NCBI RefSeq assembly: GCF_029433855.1
Contig: NZ_JAROAU010000001.1
Location: 701,888-765,887, forward strand
Reading direction: 5' to 3'
Source: Candidatus Kosakonia sp. 282A-S69
Lineage (GTDB): Bacteria; Pseudomonadota; Gammaproteobacteria; Enterobacterales; Enterobacteriaceae
DNA length: 64,000 nt
In this document: positions 9,623 to 19,290 of the stretch, in pieces
Layout of the letters: the number at the start of each line of letters is the position of its first letter
How positions within the stretch are numbered: the stretch's first letter is position 1
The notes under the pieces: model-generated
What the model was told of the DNA's origin: nothing
Databases searched by the model: none
Seen by the model: the letters and a program-made list of their open reading frames with translations, nothing else
Position numbers and translations under genes: made by a program

Positions 9623-9642
9623 TGTTCTGTGAGGGTGTACGC

Positions 9643-10698
9643 ATGCGCAAAATAATACATGTCGATATGGACTGCTTTTTCGCGGCGGTAGAGATGCGCG
9701 ACAACCCGGCCCTGCGCGATATTCCGATTGCCATTGGCGGTAGCCGCGTGCAGCGCGGCGTCATCAGCACCGCCAACTACCCGGCGCGTAAATATGGCGT
9801 GCGCAGCGCGATGCCGACCGGGATGGCGCTGAAACTCTGCCCGCACCTCACGCTGTTACCCGGCCGTTTCGACGCCTATAAAGAAGCCTCCCGCCAGATC
9901 CGCGACATCTTCTCGCGCTACACCTCATTAATTGAACCTCTGTCGCTGGATGAAGCCTATCTTGATGTCACCGACAGCCCGCACTGCCACGGCTCCGCAA
10001 CGCTGATGGCGCAGGAGATCCGCCAGACCATCTTTAATGAGACGCAGCTTACCGCCTCGGCGGGCATCGCGCCGGTGAAGTTTCTCGCCAAAATCGCCTC
10101 CGATCTCAACAAACCCAACGGGCAATATGTAATTACTCCGGCGGAGGTGCCTGCCTTTCTGCGCACGCTGCCGCTGAGCAAAATCCCCGGCGTCGGCAAA
10201 GTGTCGGCGGCCAAGCTGGAGACCCTTGGGCTGCGCACCTGTGAGGATGTGCAGAGGAGCGATCTCGCCATGCTGCTTAAGCGGTTTGGTAAGTTTGGTC
10301 GCGTACTGTGGGAGCGCAGCCAGGGGATCGATGAACGGGAGATCAGCAGCGAGCGGCTGCGAAAGTCGGTCGGCGTCGAGCGCACGCTGGTGGAGGATAT
10401 CCATCAGTGGGAGGAGTGCGAAGCGATTATCGAGCGCCTCTACCCGGAGCTTGAGCGGCGGCTCTCGGTGGTGAAACCGGATCTGCGCATCGCCCGCCAG
10501 GGGGTAAAACTGAAGTTTAACGACTTTCAGCTCACCACCCAGGAGCATGTCTGGCCGTGCCTGAATAAAGAGGATCTGCTCGCCACCGCGCGCCAGGCGT
10601 GGGATGAGCGACGCGGCGGGCGCGGCGTGCGCCTTGTCGGCCTGCATGTCACGCTGCTCGACCCGCAGCTTGAGCGCCAGCTGGTGCTGGGGCTGTAA
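9643..10698 (+). CDS. dinB: DNA polymerase IV
   Basis: Y-family error-prone translesion polymerase, 351 aa, same length and start ([19 protein letters not shown]) as E. coli DinB. The catalytic acidic residues are in HVDMDCFFA near the N-terminus and [10 protein letters not shown] near residue 103. The helix-hairpin-helix ([18 protein letters not shown]) and little-finger domains follow. The C-terminus QLVLGL is the beta-clamp binding motif. The longer upstream frame to 9430 is rejected because it would include the LexA box. Confidence 0.97.
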   Translation: MRKIIHVDMDCFFAAVEMRDNPALRDIPIAIGGSRVQRGVISTANYPARKYGVRSAMPTGMALKLCPHLTLLPGRFDAYKEASRQIRDIFSRYTSLIEPLSLDEAYLDVTDSPHCHGSATLMAQEIRQTIFNETQLTASAGIAPVKFLAKIASDLNKPNGQYVITPAEVPAFLRTLPLSKIPGVGKVSAAKLETLGLRTCEDVQRSDLAMLLKRFGKFGRVLWERSQGIDEREISSERLRKSVGVERTLVEDIHQWEECEAIIERLYPELERRLSVVKPDLRIARQGVKLKFNDFQLTTQEHVWPCLNKEDLLATARQAWDERRGGRGVRLVGLHVTLLDPQLERQLVLGL

Positions 10699-10772
10699 CC
10701 CTACCAGAATTTGCGCTGGTAATTTCCCGCCCGCTTCTCTATCATCCCCGGCGTTTATTCATTCCCTGTTAA

Positions 10773-10829
10773 CTGCAAAGGAGGTTCACCATGACACACC
10801 ATGCCCTGATTTCTCTTTGCAGACCTCTC
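10773..10829 (+). promoter_or_regulatory. Leader stem that can mask a strong ribosome site before rtcB2-prfH
   Basis: CTGCAAAG (10773-10780) pairs perfectly with CTTTGCAG (10815-10822). The first arm runs into the strong ribosome site AAGGAGG of a 15-codon mini-ORF and the second arm lies inside that ORF. GAGGT can also pair with ACCTC (10823-10827). Translation of the mini-ORF would open the stem, the logic of a translation-sensing leader. Regulation of the operon by it is inferred. Confidence 0.5.
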
Positions 10830-10838
10830 CAGGCTTAA
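10791..10838 (+). CDS. Candidate 15-residue leader peptide upstream of rtcB2-prfH
   Basis: Short ORF encoding MTHHALISLCRPLQA, with the strongest ribosome site in the neighbourhood (AAAGGAGG, 6 bp before ATG). It ends 66 bp before the likely rtcB2 start, which has only a weak site. It overlaps a stem that could hide its own ribosome site. No homologue is known to me. The extended Shine-Dalgarno match and the structure suggest a regulatory leader rather than chance. Confidence 0.5.
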   Translation: MTHHALISLCRPLQA

Positions 10839-10904
10839 TTCTTTAAAACTTGCCCCTGGTTTCGTCTGCCAATTCCTTTTATTTCTCTACATATGGATTG
10901 GTAT

Positions 10905-12044
10905 ATGGGCAATTCTGTTTGTCATATCTCAGACGCGATCTCCTGTATTGCGTCGGAAAACCTGTGGATCGAAGGTTCAGCGATCCAGCAATTACACACG
11001 ACTGCGGCACTGCCGGGGATGACGCGCGTCGTCGGCATGCCGGATCTTCACCCCGGCCGCGGCTATCCGATTGGCGCGGCCTTTTTCTCCACCGGCCGCT
11101 TCTATCCGGCGCTGGTGGGGAACGATATCGGCTGCGGCATGGCGCTGTGGCAGACCGACCTGGTACGGCGCAAATATAACGCCGATAAGGTTGAAAAACG
11201 GCTCAGCGCGCTGGGCGATACGGCATCTGCTGAGTGGCTGGATGAAGCGGTGCCGGATGCGTGGCAAAACCACCCCTGGCGCGCCGCGCTGGGATCGATT
11301 GGCGGCGGGAACCACTTTGCCGAGCTGCAACAGGTCGATAGCGTGGCCGATGCGGCGCTGTTTGCGCAAAGCGGCCTCGATGAGCAGCGCCTGCTGTTAT
11401 TGGCCCACAGCGGTTCGCGCGGGCTGGGGCAGCAGATTTTGCGCCGCCACGTCGACGCCTTCTCCCACGCCGGGCTGGCGGAAGGAAGCGACGCGGCTCG
11501 CCACTACCTGGCTGAGCACGATGAGGCCCTCAACTTTGCCCGCATCAACCGGGCGCTGATTGCGCGGCGCATGCTGGATCATCTCAACGCCGATGGCGCA
11601 GCGCTGCTCGATGTGGCGCATAACTTCGTTGAATCCTGCACGGTTGGGGGGGAAGCGGGGTGGCTGCATCGCAAAGGTGCGACGCCGGACGGGCAGGGCC
11701 TGGTGGTGATCCCGGGTTCACGCGGCGATCACAGTTGGCTGGTGATGCCGAAAGTGAGCGAGGTGAGCCTCTATTCGCTGGCCCACGGCGCGGGACGCAA
11801 ATGGATGCGCACCGAGTGCAAAGGTCGCCTGTCAGGGAAATTCACCCCGGCGCAGCTGGCGCGCACACCGCTCGGCAGCCGGGTGATTTGCCGCGATCGT
11901 CAGCTGATCTATGAAGAAGCGCCGCAGGCCTATAAGTCGGTTGAAAGCGTGCTTGAGTGCCTGGTCGACGCCGATCTGGTGACGCCGGTTGCGCGTTTAC
12001 GTCCGGTATTAACCCTGAAAGTGAGCGGAGGGGCGGGCGAATGA
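10905..12044 (+). CDS. RtcB2-type RNA ligase paired with PrfH
   Basis: RtcB-family 3'-phosphate/5'-OH RNA ligase (379 aa) of the branch encoded next to prfH. That pair is known to repair ribosomes cleaved at the 16S decoding centre: PrfH releases the nascent chain and RtcB2 reseals the rRNA. Metal and guanylylation residues are visible: Cys77 (GNDIGCG), His137 (GGGNHF), His168 (LLAHSGSRG), His239 (DVAHNF) and His294 in [10 protein letters not shown], the GMP acceptor. It is shorter than housekeeping RtcB (408 aa). The start at MGNSVCHIS (10905) fits the family better than ATG 10893; neither has a good ribosome site. The stop overlaps the prfH start (ATGA). Confidence 0.9.
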   Translation: MGNSVCHISDAISCIASENLWIEGSAIQQLHTTAALPGMTRVVGMPDLHPGRGYPIGAAFFSTGRFYPALVGNDIGCGMALWQTDLVRRKYNADKVEKRLSALGDTASAEWLDEAVPDAWQNHPWRAALGSIGGGNHFAELQQVDSVADAALFAQSGLDEQRLLLLAHSGSRGLGQQILRRHVDAFSHAGLAEGSDAARHYLAEHDEALNFARINRALIARRMLDHLNADGAALLDVAHNFVESCTVGGEAGWLHRKGATPDGQGLVVIPGSRGDHSWLVMPKVSEVSLYSLAHGAGRKWMRTECKGRLSGKFTPAQLARTPLGSRVICRDRQLIYEEAPQAYKSVESVLECLVDADLVTPVARLRPVLTLKVSGGAGE

Positions 12045-12655
12045 GACTGTTGCAACTCTCCTCTGCACAAGGGCCTGATGAGTGCTGCCTGGCGGTGGGT
12101 AAAGCATTAGCGCGGCTGATGGAAGAGGCCGAGGCGCAGAAGGTGGCGCTGACGGTGCTCGAAACGGAAGCGGCGCGCCAGCCGGGCGCCTACCGCTCGG
12201 TGCTGGTCTCTCTCGATGGCGACAATGCGCAGGCGCTCAGCGCGCGCTGGTGCGGCACGGTGCAGTGGATCTGCCCAAGCCCCTATCGCGCCAGGCATGC
12301 GCGTAAGAACTGGTTTATCGGCGTAGCGGAATTTACTCCACAGGCGGCGCTGCAGGATAGCGCCATCCGCTTTGAGACGCTGCGCTCATCCGGGCCGGGT
12401 GGCCAGCACGTGAATAAAACCGATTCCGCCGTGCGCGCTACGCATATTGCCAGCGGCATTAGCGTTAAGGTGCAGTCGGAGCGCAGCCAGCATGCGAATA
12501 AGCGGCTGGCGATGCTGCTGATTTTACACCGTCTGGAGCAGGCGCAGGATGACGAGCGCGCGGCGCTTAAGTCGGAACGCAGGCTGTTTCATCATCAGAT
12601 AGCGCGGGGCAACCCGGTGCGCACCTTTAAGGGGCCAGGGTTTAAGGCGCAGTAA
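12041..12655 (+). CDS. prfH: Peptide chain release factor homolog PrfH, full length
   Basis: 204-aa release-factor homologue of the RF1/RF2 catalytic domain, with the peptidyl-tRNA hydrolysing motif GGQ at residues 120-122 ([18 protein letters not shown]). It lacks the codon-recognition region of true release factors, fitting action on ribosomes damaged in the decoding centre. The E. coli K-12 copy is truncated, whereas this one appears intact. It starts inside the rtcB2 stop (ATGA overlap), so the two proteins should be made together. Confidence 0.93.
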   Translation: MRLLQLSSAQGPDECCLAVGKALARLMEEAEAQKVALTVLETEAARQPGAYRSVLVSLDGDNAQALSARWCGTVQWICPSPYRARHARKNWFIGVAEFTPQAALQDSAIRFETLRSSGPGGQHVNKTDSAVRATHIASGISVKVQSERSQHANKRLAMLLILHRLEQAQDDERAALKSERRLFHHQIARGNPVRTFKGPGFKAQ

Positions 12656-12667
12656 CGGAAGGAAAAT

Positions 12668-12689
12668 GTCCGCGCCAGGCGGCGCGGAC
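12668..12689 (-). terminator. Hairpin between convergent prfH and pepD
   Basis: A 9-bp GC stem GTCCGCGCC/GGCGCGGAC with a 4-base loop. On the minus strand it is followed by ATTTTCC, so it most likely ends pepD transcripts. Confidence 0.7.
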
Positions 12690-12696
12690 AGCAGAC

Positions 12697-14154
12697 TTAT
12701 TTAGCCGGGATAGACTTCAGCAGCTCGGTCAGCAGGGTCCAGTATTGGCCCACGCTTTCGATATGCACTTGCTCATCCGGCGAGTGCGGGCCGGTGATGG
12801 TTGGCCCAATCGACACCATATCCATCTCCGGATAGGGTTTCTTGAACAGACCACACTCGAGACCAGCGTGGATAATCTGAATGTTCGGCATTTTATTGAA
12901 CAGACGCTGATAGGTTTCACGCACCAGCGCCATCACCGGCGACTGGGCATCCGGCTGCCAGCCCGGGTAGCCGCCCTTCGGCGCGGTTTTCGCACCGGCC
13001 AGCGCGCCGAGCGATTCCAGCATGCTTACCACGTAATCTTTACCGCTATCGACCAGCGAGCGGATCAGGCAGACGATCTCGGCGCTGTCGTCCTGTAATG
13101 TCACCACGCCGACGTTCAGCGAGGTTTCCACCACGCCTTTGGCGACGTCGGAGTTGCGGATGACGCCGTTCGGCGTGGCGTTCAGCAGGCGGACAAACGC
13201 ATCGCGCGACTGGACGGTCAACGCCGCTTTGTCGCTGCTTACGCTGTCGACCAGCACCACCAGATTCTTCTCTTTGGCTTCCAGCTCGTTTTTCAGGATC
13301 GCCTGGTACTCATTCGCCAGGGTTTTCAGCTGTGCGGCTTTATCCGTTGGCAGGGCGATCACGGCGAACGCTTCGCGCGGAATGGCGTTACGCAGCGTAC
13401 CGCCGGTGAAGTCGAGCAGACGCAGATCCAGCTCGGCAGCATGGGCCGCCAGGAAGCGCGCCAGCAGTTTGTTGGCGTTGCCCAGACCTAAATGGATATC
13501 GGCACCGGAGTGGCCGCCTTTCAGCCCTTTCAGCGTCAGTTTGACGGTTTCAAACCCGGCCGGCACCGCTTCGCGGGTCAGGGGCAGGGTGGTGATGAAA
13601 TCGATACCGCCCGCGCAGCCCATGTAGATCTCACCCTCCTCTTCAGAGTCGGTGTTGATCAGGATATCTGCCTGCAACCAGTTGGGTTGCAGACCGAATG
13701 CGCCATCCATGCCCGCCTCTTCGGTCATGGTCAGCAGCACTTCCAGCGGGCCGTGTTGCACGGTGGAATCTGCCAGCACCGCCAGCGCAGAGGCCATACC
13801 GATGCCGTTATCCGCGCCAAGCGTGGTGCCGCGCGCTTTTACCCACTCGCCGTCAACATAGGGGCGAATCGGGTCTTTGGTGAAGTCGTGTTCTGTGTCG
13901 TTGTTCTTCTGCGGCACCATATCGAGGTGCGCCTGCAGCACCACCGGCTTGCGGTTTTCCATCCCGGCAGTGGCCGGTTTGCGGATCAGGATATTGCCTA
14001 CCTGGTCGCGCTCTGCGTGCAGGCCTTGCTCTTTCGCCCAGCCCATAATGTGTTCGGCGAGCTCTTCTTCATGGTAAGACGGGTGCGGAATAGAGCAGAT
14101 TTTGGCAAAAATATCCCACAGCGGCTGCGGAGATAGTTGAGACAGTTCAGACAC
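12697..14154 (-). CDS. pepD: Aminoacyl-histidine dipeptidase (peptidase D)
   Basis: M20-family zinc dipeptidase, 485 aa, hydrolysing Xaa-His dipeptides such as carnosine in the cytoplasm. Motifs are intact: metal-binding LQAHLDMVPQK, TLGADNGIGMA, TMTEEAGMDGA and INTDSEEEGE. The start is the GTG at 14154 (VSELSQLSPQP), as in E. coli, with AAGGAG 7 bp upstream; the longer open frame to 14256 has no ribosome site. It is divergent from gpt across about 257 bp. Confidence 0.96.
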   Translation of the reverse strand: MSELSQLSPQPLWDIFAKICSIPHPSYHEEELAEHIMGWAKEQGLHAERDQVGNILIRKPATAGMENRKPVVLQAHLDMVPQKNNDTEHDFTKDPIRPYVDGEWVKARGTTLGADNGIGMASALAVLADSTVQHGPLEVLLTMTEEAGMDGAFGLQPNWLQADILINTDSEEEGEIYMGCAGGIDFITTLPLTREAVPAGFETVKLTLKGLKGGHSGADIHLGLGNANKLLARFLAAHAAELDLRLLDFTGGTLRNAIPREAFAVIALPTDKAAQLKTLANEYQAILKNELEAKEKNLVVLVDSVSSDKAALTVQSRDAFVRLLNATPNGVIRNSDVAKGVVETSLNVGVVTLQDDSAEIVCLIRSLVDSGKDYVVSMLESLGALAGAKTAPKGGYPGWQPDAQSPVMALVRETYQRLFNKMPNIQIIHAGLECGLFKKPYPEMDMVSIGPTITGPHSPDEQVHIESVGQYWTLLTELLKSIPAK

Positions 14155-14411
14155 GATGAGTCTCCTTAATAGCGCCTGCGAACAGGTTGCGTGCAGGTCG
14201 CGGGTTAGATAAACGAATCGCAAGACCCTCTTGCGAGATGCGGTTGAGAATACCACTTTATGACGACAGCGCGAGCACGGGATTGGGGAAAAAGCGGCGG
14301 CGATACCTGGGTAACACTGGTTTTTAGCGCCTCAGATCTCTATAATCTCGCGCAACCTATTTCCCCCTCGAACACTTTTTAAGCCGTAAAACACAGGCTG
14401 GGACACTTCAC

Positions 14412-14870
14412 ATGAGCGAAAAATACGTCGTCACCTGGGACATGTTGCAGATTCACGCCCGCAAACTTGCTGCCCGTTTAATGCCTTCAGAACAGTGGAA
14501 AGGCATTATCGCCGTAAGCCGTGGCGGTCTGGTTCCAGGCGCGCTGCTGGCGCGTGAACTGGGTATTCGTCATGTCGATACCGTTTGTATCTCCAGCTAT
14601 GACCACGACAACCAGCGCGAACTGAAAGTACTGAAACGCGCGGAAGGCGACGGCGAAGGCTTTATCGTGATTGACGATCTGGTCGATACCGGCGGCACCG
14701 CCGTAGCGATCCGCGAAATGTACCCGAAAGCACATTTTGTCACTATCTTCGCCAAGCCGGCCGGTCGCCCGCTGGTAAACGATTATGTGATTGATATCCC
14801 GCAAGATACCTGGATTGAGCAGCCGTGGGATATGGGCGTAGTCTTCGTTCCGCCAATCAGCGGCCGTTAA
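14412..14870 (+). CDS. gpt: Xanthine-guanine phosphoribosyltransferase
   Basis: Purine salvage enzyme (152 aa) converting guanine, xanthine and, less well, hypoxanthine to nucleotides with PRPP. The PRPP loop is visible ([18 protein letters not shown]), and the protein is almost identical to E. coli Gpt. In E. coli it is membrane-associated. A terminator follows directly, so it is a single-gene unit. Confidence 0.97.
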   Translation: MSEKYVVTWDMLQIHARKLAARLMPSEQWKGIIAVSRGGLVPGALLARELGIRHVDTVCISSYDHDNQRELKVLKRAEGDGEGFIVIDDLVDTGGTAVAIREMYPKAHFVTIFAKPAGRPLVNDYVIDIPQDTWIEQPWDMGVVFVPPISGR

Positions 14871-14890
14871 TCCCTCCCTTGCTGTACACA

Positions 14891-14920
14891 CGCCCGGTTC
14901 TGCCGGGCGTTGTTCTTTTT
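14891..14920 (+). terminator. Rho-independent terminator of gpt
   Basis: Stem CGCCCGG/CCGGGCG with a 5-base loop, then TTGTTCTTTTT. Confidence 0.9.
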
Positions 14921-14972
14921 GGCGCGTCACGGGTTACAATGCCCTCCGGTAAATTTTAAGGAGCTGCGCGCC

Positions 14973-16217
14973 ATGCCCCAGTCAAATCTTAGCGAAACGC
15001 TGTTCAAACCCCGCTTTAAATACCCTGAGACCTCGACGCTGGTGCGCCGCTTTAACCCTGGGGTGCAGCCGCCCGTGCAGTCCGCGCTGGATGGCAAAAA
15101 CGTGCCGCAGTGGTACCGGATGATCAACCGGCTGATGTGGATCTGGCGCGGCATCGACGCGCGCGAGATCCTCGAAGTGCAGGCGCGCATCGTGATGAGC
15201 CAGGCCGAGCGCACCGACGCGGAACTGCTCGATACGGTGGTTGGCTACCGCAACGGCAACTGGATCTTCGAATGGTCTGCACAAGCGATGAGCTGGCAGC
15301 AAAAAGCGATGCAGGAGAGGGACAGCGCGCTGAGCGGCCGCCACTGGCTGCACGCCTCCCATCTCTACAGCATCGCCGCCTATCCCCACATCAAAGGCGA
15401 TAGTCTGGCCGAACAGGCGCAGGCGCTGGCCAACCGTGCCTATGAGGAGGCCGCGCAGCGCCTGCCGGGCAGCATCAAAGAGCTGGAGTTCGCCATTCCC
15501 GGCGGCGCGCCGGTCACCGGCTTTCTGCATATGCCGGAAGGCGAAGGCCCTTTCCCGACGGTGCTGATGTGCGGCGGGCTCGATGGCCTGCAGATCGATT
15601 ACTACACCCTCTATGAGCGCTACCTGGCCCCGAAAGGCATTGCCATGCTGACGCTCGATATGCCCTCGGTGGGCTTCTCCATCAAATGGAAGCTGACCCA
15701 GGACTCCAGCCTGCTGCATCAGCATGCGCTCCAGGCATTGCCGAACATTCCGTGGATCGACCACACCCGCGTGGCGGCCTTTGGTTTCCGCTTTGGTGCC
15801 AATGTGGCGGTGCGGCTGGCCTATCTTGAGGCGTCGCGCCTGAAAGCGGTGGCCTGCCTCGGGCCGGTGGTGCATTCCCTGCTCAGCGAGCCGCTGCGTC
15901 AGAGCGAAGTGCCGGAGATGTATCTCGATGTGCTCGCCAGCCGCTTAGGCATGCATGACGCTTCCGATGAGGCGCTGCGCGTGGAACTTAACCGCTACTC
16001 ATTAAAAACCCAGGGGTTATTGGGCCGCCGCTGCCCGACGCCCATGCTCTCCGGTTTCTGGCAAAACGATCCCTTCAGCCCGGAGGCAGAGTCGCGTTTA
16101 ATCACCGCTTCATCCAGCAATGGAAAGCTGCTCGACATCCCGTTTAACCCGGTTTATCGCAATTTTGACGCTGCGCTTAGGAAGATTGTTGACTGGATCA
16201 ACCATCAGTTCGGTTAA
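14973..16217 (+). CDS. frsA: FrsA (YafA), alpha/beta-hydrolase fold protein
   Basis: 414-aa alpha/beta-hydrolase family protein matching E. coli FrsA in length and start ([19 protein letters not shown]). E. coli FrsA was found as a partner of unphosphorylated EIIA-Glc and affects the balance of respiration and fermentation; its enzymatic role is debated. The nucleophile-elbow region reads [17 protein letters not shown], where the usual catalytic Ser is not obvious. AAGGAG lies 10 bp before the ATG. The upstream in-frame ATG at 14910 lies in the gpt terminator and is rejected. Confidence 0.94.
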   Translation: MPQSNLSETLFKPRFKYPETSTLVRRFNPGVQPPVQSALDGKNVPQWYRMINRLMWIWRGIDAREILEVQARIVMSQAERTDAELLDTVVGYRNGNWIFEWSAQAMSWQQKAMQERDSALSGRHWLHASHLYSIAAYPHIKGDSLAEQAQALANRAYEEAAQRLPGSIKELEFAIPGGAPVTGFLHMPEGEGPFPTVLMCGGLDGLQIDYYTLYERYLAPKGIAMLTLDMPSVGFSIKWKLTQDSSLLHQHALQALPNIPWIDHTRVAAFGFRFGANVAVRLAYLEASRLKAVACLGPVVHSLLSEPLRQSEVPEMYLDVLASRLGMHDASDEALRVELNRYSLKTQGLLGRRCPTPMLSGFWQNDPFSPEAESRLITASSSNGKLLDIPFNPVYRNFDAALRKIVDWINHQFG

Positions 16218-16274
16218 TACTTTGAGAAATTCCATTGATTTGGTAAAACAGTTGCATCACAAAAGGAGATCGCA

Positions 16275-16673
16275 ATGACGTTACCAAGTGGACATCCGAA
16301 AAGCAGGTTGATTAAAAAGTTTACTGCGCTAGGACCTTATATCCGCGAAGAGCAGTGCGAAGAAAACCGTTTTTTCTTTGATTGCCTGGCAGTTTGCGTG
16401 AATGTGAAACCCGCGCCGGAAAAACGCGAGTTTTGGGGATGGTGGATGGAAATGGAAGCGCAGGAGAAGCGCTTTACCTATCGCTACCACTTTGGGCTCT
16501 TCGACAAAGAGGGGCACTGGAAACCCACCGCTATCAAAGACCAGGAAGTGGTTGACCGTCTGGAAAAAACGCTGCGCGACTTCCATGAGCGCGCGCGTAC
16601 GCTCTTAGCCTCGCTTGAGCTGAAGCTTGAACCTGCCGATGACTTCAAAGAGAAGTTAAAACTCCCCGCATAA
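16275..16673 (+). CDS. crl: Sigma-S activator Crl
   Basis: 132-aa protein that binds sigma-S and favours assembly of its RNA polymerase holoenzyme, activating stationary-phase and curli genes. Sequence and length match E. coli Crl ([20 protein letters not shown]; conserved core [11 protein letters not shown] and [12 protein letters not shown]). The ribosome site AAAAGGAG is 6 bp upstream. The C-terminus differs slightly from E. coli (KLKLPA). Confidence 0.96.
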   Translation: MTLPSGHPKSRLIKKFTALGPYIREEQCEENRFFFDCLAVCVNVKPAPEKREFWGWWMEMEAQEKRFTYRYHFGLFDKEGHWKPTAIKDQEVVDRLEKTLRDFHERARTLLASLELKLEPADDFKEKLKLPA

Positions 16674-16688
16674 CGTCCCCGATAAAAA

Positions 16689-16718
16689 ATGCCCGGCTGC
16701 TCTTCACACGCCGGGCAT
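16689..16718 (-). terminator. Terminator hairpin between crl and phoE (first)
   Basis: Stem ATGCCCGGC/GCCGGGCAT with a 12-base loop. The minus strand continues into TTTTTT, so it can end phoE readthrough; on the plus strand it follows crl closely. Confidence 0.75.
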
Positions 16719-16753
16719 GAACAGGCACTGGCCTGCTTCCTCCCATCAGACGG

Positions 16754-16780
16754 GAAAAAAATGCCCTCAACCGAGGGCAT
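16754..16780 (-). terminator. Rho-independent terminator of phoE
   Basis: Stem ATGCCCTC/GAGGGCAT with a 4-base loop and, on the minus strand, a run of seven T. It lies 28 bp after the phoE stop. Confidence 0.88.
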
Positions 16781-16807
16781 TTCCTATAACGAGGGTTACA
16801 ACAGGGT

Positions 16808-17881
16808 TTAGAACTGGTAGGTCACGCCAACGGCAACAACGTCGTCGTCAGCAATGCCCAGTTTGTTGTCGTCTTTGATCTGGTTGATTTTGTAATCGAC
16901 CATCGCCGAGAAGTTTTTGTTGAAGTAGTAAGTGGCACCAACGTCGATGTAGTTCACCAGATCTTCGTCGCCAATACCGTTTTCCATATCTTTGCCTTTG
17001 GTCAGCACGTAGCCCACGGACGGACGCAGGCCGAAGTCGAACTGATACTGTGCGACGGCTTCAAAGTTCTGCGCTTTGTTGGCAAAGCCCAGGGTAGAGG
17101 AGACCGGCGTCATGTTGTATGACACGGAGTAGAAGGTCGCCAGGTAGACGTTGTTAGCGTCATACTTCACGCCGGTCGCCCAGGCTTCGGCATTCTGACC
17201 ACGGCCCAGCGCCAGTGCGGTGTTCTGCGCGTTGGTACGGTCAGAGTTGGCGTAAGCACCAATAATCGTGACCGGGCTACCACCGAAATCATAGGCCAGA
17301 GAGGTACCCCAGCCGTCGCCGTTCTGCTTGATGATGCTGCTACGGCCATTTTCGTTTTTACCCTGGTACTGCAGGGTCATGTCCAGGCCGTCCACCATGC
17401 CGAAGAAGTCGGTGTTGCGATAGGTCGCCACGCCGGTGGTACGCTTGGTCATAAAGTTATCGGTACGGGTCAGCGAGTCGCCGCCGAACTCCGGGAACAT
17501 ATCGGTGACGGACGCCACGTCGTACAGCACGCCGAGGTTACGACCGTAATCGATAGAGCCAAAATCTTTAATTTTCAGACCGGCAAACGCCAGACGGGTT
17601 TTCTGGCCCGAGGTGGTTTCGTCGTTGTTACCGGCGAATTCAGATTCCCAACGGCCGAAACCAGTCAGCTGGTCATTAATCTGGGTTTCACCTTTGAAGC
17701 CGAAACGCACGTAGGTTTTGTCACCGTCGTTGCTGTTGTCATCACTGAAGTAGTGCATGGCTTTCACTTTGCCGTACACGTCCAGTTTGTTGCCATTTTT
17801 GTTATAGACTTCTGCCGCGTGAACAGAAGAAGCCGATGCAACAACGCCCAGTACCATTAATGCCAGAGTGCTCTTTTTCAT
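16808..17881 (-). CDS. phoE: Outer membrane phosphoporin PhoE
   Basis: General trimeric porin (357 aa) with anion preference, made under phosphate limitation. The signal peptide ends around residue 22-23 ([23 protein letters not shown]). The mature N-terminus [25 protein letters not shown], the constriction loop ([18 protein letters not shown]) and the terminal Phe (VGVTYQF) are typical. The PhoE-type context between crl and proB and the Pho box upstream support PhoE rather than OmpC/OmpF. Confidence 0.95.
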   Translation of the reverse strand: MKKSTLALMVLGVVASASSVHAAEVYNKNGNKLDVYGKVKAMHYFSDDNSNDGDKTYVRFGFKGETQINDQLTGFGRWESEFAGNNDETTSGQKTRLAFAGLKIKDFGSIDYGRNLGVLYDVASVTDMFPEFGGDSLTRTDNFMTKRTTGVATYRNTDFFGMVDGLDMTLQYQGKNENGRSSIIKQNGDGWGTSLAYDFGGSPVTIIGAYANSDRTNAQNTALALGRGQNAEAWATGVKYDANNVYLATFYSVSYNMTPVSSTLGFANKAQNFEAVAQYQFDFGLRPSVGYVLTKGKDMENGIGDEDLVNYIDVGATYYFNKNFSAMVDYKINQIKDDNKLGIADDDVVAVGVTYQF

Positions 17882-17964
17882 TTTGAATTCCTGATTGAAC
17901 TAACGCGCCACTATTCGCTGGGCTCTCGCCCCGTGAAAAACAGGAAGGGTTGTAACGCTCTGAA

Positions 17965-17982
17965 ATGAAAGATTTATGACAA
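17965..17982 (-). promoter_or_regulatory. Pho box of phoE
   Basis: On the minus strand, TTGTCATAAATCTTTCAT matches the PhoB consensus of two CTGTCAT-like repeats separated by an A/T tetramer. It lies about 85 bp before the phoE ATG, where it replaces a -35 element. Confidence 0.85.
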
Positions 17983-18019
17983 AGTAAGAGTAATTTGAAA
18001 AAGTTATGTTTTTTTGTGT

Positions 18020-18037
18020 TTGCCATAAAATTGTCAA
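18020..18037 (+). promoter_or_regulatory. Second, inverted Pho box
   Basis: TTGCCATAAAATTGTCAA on the plus strand is a second PhoB-like site upstream of phoE in opposite orientation, an arrangement also described for E. coli phoE. It points toward proB, so an effect on that promoter is possible but not shown. Confidence 0.7.
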
Positions 18038-18175
18038 ACTCTGCCGCTACGCTTGCTGATCCCGCGCAACAAAAAAGTGGTCGAATCACGCTGGCGGTTG
18101 GCAAGCGCGCTCACTCCTGTTACAACGTCTGATTACTAACAAACTTCCTATTTTTTCTAAAAACGGCAGAGAATC

Positions 18176-19279
18176 ATGAGTGACAGCCAGACGCTGGTGG
18201 TAAAACTCGGCACCAGTGTTTTAACAGGCGGTTCCCGTCGCCTTAACCGCGCCCATATTGTGGAGCTGGTGCGCCAGTGCGCGCAGCAGCACGCCGCCGG
18301 GCATCGCATTGTAATCGTTACCTCTGGCGCCATCGCCGCCGGGCGTGAGCACCTGGGCTACCCGGAACTGCCCGCTACTATCGCCTCAAAACAGCTGCTG
18401 GCGGCCGTCGGTCAGAGCCGTTTGATTCAGCTCTGGGAGCAGCTCTTCTCCATTTACGGGATTCATATTGGTCAGATGTTGCTGACCCGCGCCGATATGG
18501 AAGATCGCGAGCGCTTCCTCAACGCCCGCGACACGCTGCGCGCGCTGCTGGATAACAACATCGTGCCGGTGATTAACGAGAACGATGCCGTGGCGACCAC
18601 CGAGATCAAAGTCGGTGATAACGACAACCTCTCGGCGCTGGCGGCGATTCTGGCCGGAGCCGATAAGCTGCTGCTGCTCACCGATCAGCAGGGGCTGTTT
18701 ACCGCCGATCCGCGCAACAACCCGCAGGCGGAGCTGATTAAAGATGTCTACGGCATTGATGATGCGCTGCGCGCTATTGCGGGCGACAGCGTGTCCGGCC
18801 TCGGCACCGGCGGCATGGGCACCAAATTACAGGCCGCCGACGTTGCCTGCCGTGCCGGTATCGAGACGATTATCGCCGCAGGCAGCAAGCCAGGCGTGAT
18901 TGCCGATGTGGTGAGCGGCACGCCGGTCGGCACACGTTTCCATGCCCAGACTTCGCCGCTGGAGAACCGTAAACGCTGGATCTTCGGCGCACCGCCGGCC
19001 GGTGAGATCTCCGTTGATGAAGGGGCAACCGCCGCTATTCTTGAGCGGGGCAGTTCGCTGCTGCCGAAAGGGATCAAGAGCGTGACAGGCAACTTCTCCC
19101 GTGGGGAAGTGATCCGCATTTGTAATCTGCAGGGGCGCGATATCGCCCACGGCGTAAGCCGTTACAACAGCGATGCGCTGCGCCGGATTGCCGGTCACCA
19201 TTCGCAGCAGATTGATGAGATTCTGGGCTATGAGTATGGCCCTGTCGCGGTGCACCGCGACGATATGATCACCCGTTAA
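18176..19279 (+). CDS. proB: Glutamate 5-kinase
   Basis: First enzyme of proline synthesis (367 aa), phosphorylating glutamate to gamma-glutamyl phosphate, and the site of proline feedback inhibition. An amino-acid-kinase domain ([37 protein letters not shown]) is followed by a C-terminal PUA domain from about residue 275. It lies 11 bp before proA, whose ribosome site (AAGGAG) directly follows the proB stop, so the two are co-translated as in E. coli. Confidence 0.97.
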   Translation: MSDSQTLVVKLGTSVLTGGSRRLNRAHIVELVRQCAQQHAAGHRIVIVTSGAIAAGREHLGYPELPATIASKQLLAAVGQSRLIQLWEQLFSIYGIHIGQMLLTRADMEDRERFLNARDTLRALLDNNIVPVINENDAVATTEIKVGDNDNLSALAAILAGADKLLLLTDQQGLFTADPRNNPQAELIKDVYGIDDALRAIAGDSVSGLGTGGMGTKLQAADVACRAGIETIIAAGSKPGVIADVVSGTPVGTRFHAQTSPLENRKRWIFGAPPAGEISVDEGATAAILERGSSLLPKGIKSVTGNFSRGEVIRICNLQGRDIAHGVSRYNSDALRRIAGHHSQQIDEILGYEYGPVAVHRDDMITR

Positions 19280-19290
19280 GGAGCAGAGGT

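Noticed and set aside
9430-9642. 71-residue N-terminal extension of DinB
   Set aside because: It would include the LexA box; DinB family length and start match 9643.
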